Below are positions 57,685 through 64,000 of a stretch of DNA of 64,000 nucleotides, piece by piece. The stretch's first letter is position 1, and each line of letters opens with the position of its first letter. The notes beneath the pieces are model-generated. The model made no database searches, had not been told where the DNA came from, and saw nothing but the letters and a program-made list of their open reading frames with translations. Where the stretch lies: NCBI GenBank assembly GCA_039000515.1, contig JBCFYV010000001.1, forward strand, positions 37,553,620 to 37,617,619, given 5' to 3'. The stretch comes from Timema cristinae. Lineage: Eukaryota; Arthropoda; Insecta; Phasmatodea; Timematidae. The position numbers and the translations under genes were made by a program.

Positions 57685-58468
57685 TCACTTTCTTGTTGGT
57701 TTCTGCACCAGCAAAGTAAAAATATAAATAAGACAAAAAGAAATTAATCTTACAGAAAAAGAAAAGGTAAATAATATGTAGATTGTACCTGTCACTGGAT
57801 TTATTTGTTTGATGTTAAAATGATATCCATCTTCTCCTTCCCAAAATATCAATGGATATTGCAAAGCGTCGTAAGAACGATGACTGTCTTGAATTGTGTG
57901 AACCGTGTTATCTCTGTGTTGAATCCGTATATCTCGACGTTCATATGCGTCGCCAACCATAACAACTGCAACTACATTAACAGTGTGTGAATTGTATCGG
58001 CCCGCATGCTCTCCAAATGGTACTTTGTCTGCTTCATTGACGATCATGTAGTTGTCGTTTTGCAGTCTGTTTGAAACGGTATAAAACAACTGGACCAACT
58101 GGTTGTGATTTCGCAAAATCGGTTCCAAAGTCGCCACAATTTCTCGCTCCTCTATCTATCTGCTCGATGTGGTTGTACTGGCAGCGTGCGTTTATTTGTT
58201 GCTCCTCATCGCCCATGAAGTAGATTTGCAGGAATTTTGTATCAGCATCAGGCATTGAGATTAAAGAACCTATTTGATGATATACTTGGCCCTGAATCTT
58301 AAACGTTGATTCAAAATTGCGACCATCCTCATTCTGAACGATTTTTGTTGCTCCAAATGATGTCATTTGGAAGCAAGAATTGAATTTGTGAATTTTACGC
58401 AAAAACAATTTTGATTGAGGTGTGGCTCCAGCCAATTGTGTTTTCAATGGTTCTGGCGGCGAATTCAA
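57685..58468 (-). pseudogene. Helitron N-terminal domain relic
   Basis: First frame (58468-58034): FNSCFQMTSFGATK, then FKIQGQVYHQIGSLISMPDA and FLQIYFMGDEEQQINARC. Second frame (from 58137): NEADKVPFGEHAGRYNSH, RRDIRIQHR and SYDALQYPLIFWEGEDGYHF. These are the signature strings of the Helitron_like_N domain. One frameshift in the overlap at 58034-58137. An Arg/Gln-rich frame at 58820-58611 lies just upstream and is typical of the extreme N-terminus. Confidence 0.85.
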
Positions 58469-60000
58469 TGGTAGAAGTACAACTTATCCAGACGCGCAGC
58501 AGAAACCGGCCGATTCACCTTTGTATTTGAATGCATGGCAGATTGGCATTCTTTGTCCATAGCGCCGCTAACAATTTGTGAATGTGAGAATAGTCGATGT
58601 CCGACTCATATTAGAACGCAATACGGAGATGTGATGTGCGTGTTAATGCGCAATGTACTTGCAGGCGCTGTGGTTCATGTGCTCTGTGTGCGTCAGTGGC
58701 TCGTTGACGCGCCTGTCTTTGTCTCAATGCATTAGCTCGAAGGCATTCGTTGCGTTGCTGTTGACTTTCATTTGCACGTGTGTTTGCAACCTGGACACTT
58801 AAATTTGCATTGTCTGTCAATTGATCTTCTGCCGTTCGATTTAACCAACAGGTGTGGACTATTTGTGAATTCTGTGTACGTCGACCAATATTTCCTTCTC
58901 TTCCACAAAGACGTGGTATTGTTCTTTAATAAACACACAACACCTAAATATATGCAACTTATATTTGAATTTTATGGATTACATGTTTTTTTTTGATGAA
59001 ACGTTTAACACTCCGTAAATTTTATAAAATCATCGACACAAATAAGCACTTAATATAAAAATTTTCAGGTTAGATTGATTGTCATTGAATACGCATGTAT
59101 ATAATTTAAATTTATGGAAGATCATGTAAGATATTCACTTCAACACAGCACCTTATACATTTTCCCAATGTATGTATTTGAGTACACTTGATGAAAAATA
59201 CACTCAATATTCACGCGATTGTGATACATGGATTATCGAAACACATCGTACAGAAATTGAAATGTCAAAACAACGCCAAGCCACGACGCAAGAGACTTGC
59301 GCATGTATTGATGCGTACGTCAAATACCACAGAATTCGAAATCAATGCCACCTATGTTACACAAACATAACTATTAATTATTCTCAGAAGTTCAATTATT
59401 CACTATTCAGAAGGTTTTAACGGTCAATTTTTCATATTATATTCATTATTATAAATATTGGGGGGAGGTGGGGGGAATGAAATTGTGAGGTTACATGTTC
59501 TGATATGCAAAAAATCTTTAAAAAAAAATCCCCTCAAATAAATTCCCTAAGAAATAAAAATAAATCCTAGAACCCGATTGCAGCGCCACCTACCAGGTTC
59601 AATTGTGAATCAAAACCATCCATGGACCCACTCAAACATACACAAAAAATTTCATCAAAATCGGTCCAGCCGTTTAGGAGGAGTTCAGTGACATACACAC
59701 GTACAGAAGGATTATATATATTAAGATTATATAAAGCATTTATAGTCACTGTTTCTTTGACTGACAGTAATCAATTGATATATGGAGACATGATTTTATG
59801 GACTTGCTTTAATACTGCACATTTGGTGGCAGTTGTGTGGGTGTGCAATTGGGCATTCCATCAGATAAGCTATAATCTAATTCATCTGCATTTAAGACTA
59901 TCAAGTAGTGTACTTTGCAATAATTTCAAAATTGTTAATCTGAAATAATATCTAAAAAAATAATGCGATCAGTTAGATACAGAGTTTCTGTTGGTTTTTT

Positions 60001-60230
60001 TGACCACGTCTTAGTATCCTTTTGAGTTATACGACTAAGTATACTAATGTTAGGATGAGAAAAATTGAATTCATAGGAATTATATTTGAATTTGAGTGGC
60101 GGTAGATTTGGATACCTTATAGGGAAACTAGCCTTAATACACACGAACATGATCGAACTCCGATCTCCTCAACATTGGCAGTATAGTCGATTGCGGTATT
60201 GACGCCTTAGACAACGTAAATTACTCAACG
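60001..60230 (-). repeat. SINE family 2, degenerate
   Basis: Inverted 'gaccacgtcttagtatcctt' tail, body with 'tttgagtggcggtag', B box 'catgatcgaactccg', head eroded. Confidence 0.65.
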
Positions 60231-60455
60231 AATTGGGGTATCTGTCTCATTAATAATAACTATGTAGTATTCTTCACCATCATATTAAGCACTCAATTTA
60301 ATTATGTGGTGTCAATTAATATTAAGGACATTTAATTATAAATTCCTTTTACTAAAATTAGAGAAACTTAATTATGTAATCTTGAACATCATTTTAATAT
60401 TTTAATATAGCAAACATTTAAAATTAACATTGTGTTTTTATTTGTAGTATTAAAA

Positions 60456-60555
60456 NNNNNNNNNNNNNNNNNNNNNNNNNNNNNNNNNNNNNNNNNNNNN
60501 NNNNNNNNNNNNNNNNNNNNNNNNNNNNNNNNNNNNNNNNNNNNNNNNNNNNNNN
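60456..60555. other. Assembly gap (100 N)
   Basis: Exactly 100 N. It separates the Gr III neighbourhood from copy C, so their true distance is unknown. Confidence 0.99.
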
Positions 60556-60883
60556 CCATATATGTGTGGTTTCTAATTTACATTCTACCTTCCTATCCTT
60601 ACCCCATTAGGGTTATTTAGATATGATACTTAGACTGGGTAAAAATTAGTTAAGCATGATTAAATAATATCCTCCTTTTAAGAAGTTAGTAATAACACTA
60701 TTTTATAACATATTGATCGAAAGTAATCTATATCAAAATATTTATTATCTTGTTCATTGACAACAAATTATGAAAATAAAAATTTTAATACAAATTTTTA
60801 AAAATTATTCAAATTCAATAATTAATGTTCAAAATAACCCGCTAAACGAGAGTTTATATCCAAGAAACCTTTTTAAAAAAGAT
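60556..60883 (-). repeat. Tandem extra copy of part of copy C
   Basis: This 328-bp block repeats 61428-61755 (and 31430-31760 of A) but is more diverged from them than they are from each other (e.g. 'ggttatttagatatgatact' versus 'ggtatttagatatggataac'). It ends at 'aaaaaagata', where SINE sequence begins. Confidence 0.8.
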
Positions 60884-61063
60884 ATTACCAAACCCTTCCT
60901 TCACCTCTGACAAGACATATTGTGAATGTGGGGAATGCCAGGCCTCCACCGTGGTTCGTATTCCACGTTAAACTGTAGGTCCTTCATTTCATCTCACAAT
61001 CACCCCTACCATTACACATTAGCGTAAGTGCGTACAACCCGAATGGGTAGTAAGACGCGGTGC

Positions 61064-61116
<53 letters not shown>

Positions 61117-61117
61117 T
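60884..61117 (+). repeat. SINE family 1, same insertion as in Gr II exon 3
   Basis: Body 'ccaaacccttccttcacctc', tail 'acccgaatgggtagtaagac', (TAA)n to 61117. The 3' end joins exon 3 at the same base as in copy A. The 5' end is different: the tRNA-like part and the second target duplication are replaced by the 60556-60883 block. Confidence 0.85.
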
Positions 61118-61206
61118 AAAAGATCTTCTCCCAGCAGATTCTGCACCGCAAGATACGGTTCACTGTTTGCGGGTTCTTTGTTTTGGACTTCACTCTTCTG
61201 CATACA
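61118..61206 (+). pseudogene. Copy C: Gr II exon 3, 3' part
   Basis: Contains IFSQQILHRKIR then FTVCGFFVLDFTLLHT and donor GTATGG, identical in coding content to copy A (31995-32083). The first codons are lost to the SINE and rearrangement. Exon 4 should lie beyond 64000, near where position 27838 of A would map. Confidence 0.88.
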
Positions 61207-64000
61207 GTATGGTTATTTTTTATAACAATAACTTTTTATGTTGGCTTGTGTTTCGTTTCTCTATAATAATACAGTGCATTTTAGCACCAAGATTAGTTAG
61301 ATAGTTCTATTCATACACTTGGGTGACTACGAGACTAAGGTATCTGACTCATCTCCTCTGTAGAGGTTGAGGTTCATGTCTAAGATGGAGATGTTTTTTC
61401 CCCCCTAATTTTATATTACTATTTTTCCCATATAAGTGGGTTTGTCTAATTTAAATTCTACCTTCCTTATCCTTACCCCCATTAGGGTATTTAGATATGG
61501 ATAACTTAGACGTGGGTAAAAATTAAGTTAAGCATGATTAAATAATATCCTCGCTTTTAAAAGTTAGTAATAACAATATTTTAAACATGTTTGATCGAAA
61601 GTAATCTATATTAAATTTTTATTATTCTTGTTCATTGACAACAAATATGAAAATATAATTTTAATACATATTTTAAAATTATTCAATTCAAATATTAATT
61701 TCAAAATAACCCCTAAACGAGAGTTTATATCCAAGAAACCTTTTTTAAAAAAGATAATAGAATTTTTCATTGATCTACCTAATATATGGTCATAAACAAA
61801 CTACAAACTCTATTGTATAATCGACTCTCGATACAGTTGCTGCCAGCTGTTGGCAAAGATAATACTAACTCCTTTGGATGTATAGTAGCATATGACCTTC
61901 TAATAGAAACTTAAAGCCACTTATCAAAGTTTTCTGGACCAAAGCCGTTACTATTTTTTATTCAAGAATTTTGTTTTCACGATGTTGAGTTGACCTAGTT
62001 TTAGACCCACAGCTTCACAGTAAGTCTGGACGTACTGGGTATCAAAGTCGGGATCTCTGAATCTGTAGTCAGGAGTTACGGTCATTAGACCTCAGTGGAC
62101 ATATATAAACCATTTATATTCCAGCGCTCTGAGTCTCGTTTCATATCAGGACTCTCGACATATTTACATTAATGGGATGAAACTGGAGCGATGGATTTCA
62201 TAAAAAGTTTATCCACTCTTTCGTAGAGAAACAGCGAGCCACCAATTAGGAAAATAGCTCAATATACTCAGCTGGGATACAAACACCGTACCTGCAAATC
62301 AGAAAATAAGATATTTATGCCCATGTAATAGTGAGCACTGAAGCGGTATCACCTTATCACAATTTGACTTTATAAGTTTAGATTTAATGTCAATAGTTGG
62401 TAAAATTCTGATAAACATGTATTTATTTGTAAAGTAACAATAAAGTATGAGCTCATCGTGGAATAAAGTTGATATTTTACTGATAGAACAATTATGTAAC
62501 AAGTTTTATAAATTAACATTGGTGAAGGACAACAAAAATGGGTACTTTTACTTACTAATAAAATATTACTGCTACTTTAACATTAACTCATATATTTGTT
62601 ATTCCCATTAGTTTGTCATATTATATAACTCTAGAAATTAATCATAATTTTAAAATGTTCTCAGTTGAATAAAACTCCTTTGAATTAAAACATATATTTG
62701 CCTTATCAAACTATGATGGGATGGCAATAATTAATGTAGTCTGAGGATGAGTAATATTAAATCTGTCAACATTTTTTTAAACGTAAGCCATAAAGAGGAA
62801 CTTAACGAAACATGACGTGATGTAAACTAAACGTAAGTATTGTCCATCAAAAAGCATTCATGTTCCGTTAGTAAAGTTATAAGTATATAACTAATAAAGC
62901 TAATGGGCTAGGGTTTATTATAGTTGAATCAAGAGGTAGTTATGGAGGGTAAATGGAAAACTATTGAGGAAAATCCACCCTCAGCCCACCGACTAGGATT
63001 TAAACCTTGAGATCTCCGTCATCGACAGTCTAATCTATTACTAGAATGATGCCTTAGATCAATAGATCACCGAAGTGGTTTTGAAAACAAAGTTAATGGT
63101 ATTTTAGCACCTGATTTATTAATTTGCAATGTTCATAAACACTTTTTCTGGTATGGTTTGCGAAATATCAAACCATCTGGTCCCTCTACATAAAATTTTG
63201 TTTGAATCTTTAGCAATGAGTTATCACTACAAGCTTAGTCAGCCATCCAACTGAAAATAATATGGTTTATTAACAGTATGTTTCCAAATGGACCACATTT
63301 TCAGAAGGGATTTAACTTTCACTTTTAAGCAACGCTATTTTTACGTTAAATGAATCATGATCAATTACTTTATTCTACATGAATGCTAAGGAACTTTACA
63401 TGACGTTAACTGTAAGTTAATATTGATCGCTGTGTTAGTCTTATCAATATTCGAACAATATATTTTAAATAAAATAAAGTTATCTTCCTAAAAAACATTA
63501 GAGATGTAAAAAGGTTCGACAAGCACACGTGCAATATACATCACCCCAAACAACACTAACTAAATATTATTACTTCACAGGAACCTGCGACATAATATAC
63601 AACCATAAACCAACATTTATAAAAAATAAATATTGACAGTGGACATCATTTTCTGTTTCAAATTTTCACAAAATATTTTACAAATACAAAAGAAATTATA
63701 TCAAAAGTTTTCACATGCACAACGTTATTCATATTTCTAAGAACAATTTAATTTCCAACCAAATCAACTTTAAACAAAAAAAAAACACGTATTTATTGAA
63801 AAGTATATATCAAAGACAATTAAATCTGTGGTTTTATTTTGATACTTTACATGAAATACTTTACAAATAAAACTAATTTATATCAAGAATTCATGGCAAG
63901 TGTAGTATCTTAAGTAAAGGAAAATTAAATACCTACATTATTTTACATTTAATGTAAATACCAGAACAAAAATTATTTTGCTATTAATTTGAAAATTGTA

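Larger units (their letters stand above)
56353..59726 (-). mobile_element. Helitron (3,374 bp) inserted in Gr III
   Basis: On the minus strand it starts TCTTAATATATATAATCCTT after an A and ends ...GTCGGGTCCACTAG before a T. The 3' end has the stem GGGCAGGGCAACG. Inside are relics of the N-terminal domain of Helitron replicase (58468-57685) and the beginning of the following part (57586-57299). The Rep (HUH) motif and helicase are not seen, so it is non-autonomous. The 5' terminal block 'cggctggaccgattttgatg' is common to insect Helitrons. Confidence 0.9.
56175..59864 (+). pseudogene. Gr III: gustatory receptor gene split by a Helitron
   Basis: Left part (to 56352): STEEVIRLLKMYNEICVNAQ then FTKQILSFEILMFVTFKFIGLL. 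Right part (from 59727): YKAFIVTVSLTDSNQLIYGD then MILWTCFNTAHLVAVVWVCNWAFHQ. Together they match the last third of Gr I exon 1 (YDEICDILDVTNQMFSLELL... to VSLQ). Without the Helitron the frame is continuous. At the exon end the donor is CAG-ATAAGC where Gr I has CAA-GTAAGT, so the GT is lost. In frame upstream there is a stop just before 56175. Exons 2-4 were not found. It is in the opposite orientation to Gr I and II. Confidence 0.85.
60556..64000 (-). repeat. Copy C of the Gr II segment (inverted, near-identical to A)
   Basis: From 61118 on, position x corresponds to about 93196-x in copy A with very few differences; for example 62299-62502 is the exact reverse complement in coding terms of 30694-30897. 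It covers part of Gr II exon 3 and intron 3 and runs off the window, so more receptor exons probably follow. At the gap side it contains an extra tandem copy (60556-60883) of its own 61428-61755. Confidence 0.93.

Noticed and set aside
1..64000. CRISPR array, operon, phage or other prokaryotic system
   Set aside because: No regularly spaced repeats with unique spacers; genes are intron-split; the tandem arrays are eukaryotic satellites.

Overview
This is an AT-rich (roughly 70% A+T by eye) stretch of an arthropod, most likely insect, nuclear genome scaffold. It contains three 100-N gaps (17814-17913, 41278-41377, 60456-60555). Long introns, tRNA-derived SINEs, Helitrons, an R1-type LINE, mariner, hAT, THAP and LTR elements, and insect chemoreceptor exons support this. 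Nothing prokaryotic is present: no operons, no CRISPR arrays, no intact rRNA or tRNA genes.

The only recognisable host gene family is the insect gustatory receptor family (Gr, 7tm_7; the C-terminal exons look like the Gr28b-type subgroup). Gr I (minus, 26650 to 21714) has all four expected exons, including the TYhhhhhQF signature exon, but exon 1 carries two single-base insertions. Removing them gives a clean phase-0 gene of about 410 codons. Gr II (minus, 34859 to 27734) is decayed, and its third exon is split by a SINE with a target-site duplication. Gr III (plus, 56175 to 59864) is split by a 3.4-kb Helitron in an A|T site, and its frame rejoins exactly. Gr IV is only an N-terminus beside the gap at 17914. 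On the other side of that gap are two well-formed exons of an unrecognised membrane protein (17748-17813 and 16244-16405).

The Gr II 3' end plus Gr I locus (copy A, about 26170-32372) recurs inverted at 43640-49035 (copy B, diverged and internally deleted) and at 60556-64000 (copy C, nearly identical to A and running off the window).

Layout: 1-4426, SINE and Helitron fragments. 4431-10998, a young minus-strand LTR element with gag, no visible pol, and a hAT transposase C-terminus. 11035-17700, SINEs and a nested palindrome-ended transposon. 19471-20452, an inverted mariner-like element. 21714-34860, Gr I and Gr II. 36140-41277, SINEs and a dead R1-type LINE. 42078-43640, SINE, THAP remnant, minisatellite and a GC-rich block. 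43640-49035, copy B with two private insertions. 50870-51960, a higher-order satellite. 52860-54620, a dead repetitive gene. 55823-59864, Gr III with its Helitron. 60556-64000, copy C.

I see no convincing new multi-gene system. The most informative signals are the dated series of insertions and duplications in the receptor cluster, the LTR element carrying a hAT fragment, and SINE families that share one 3' tail.
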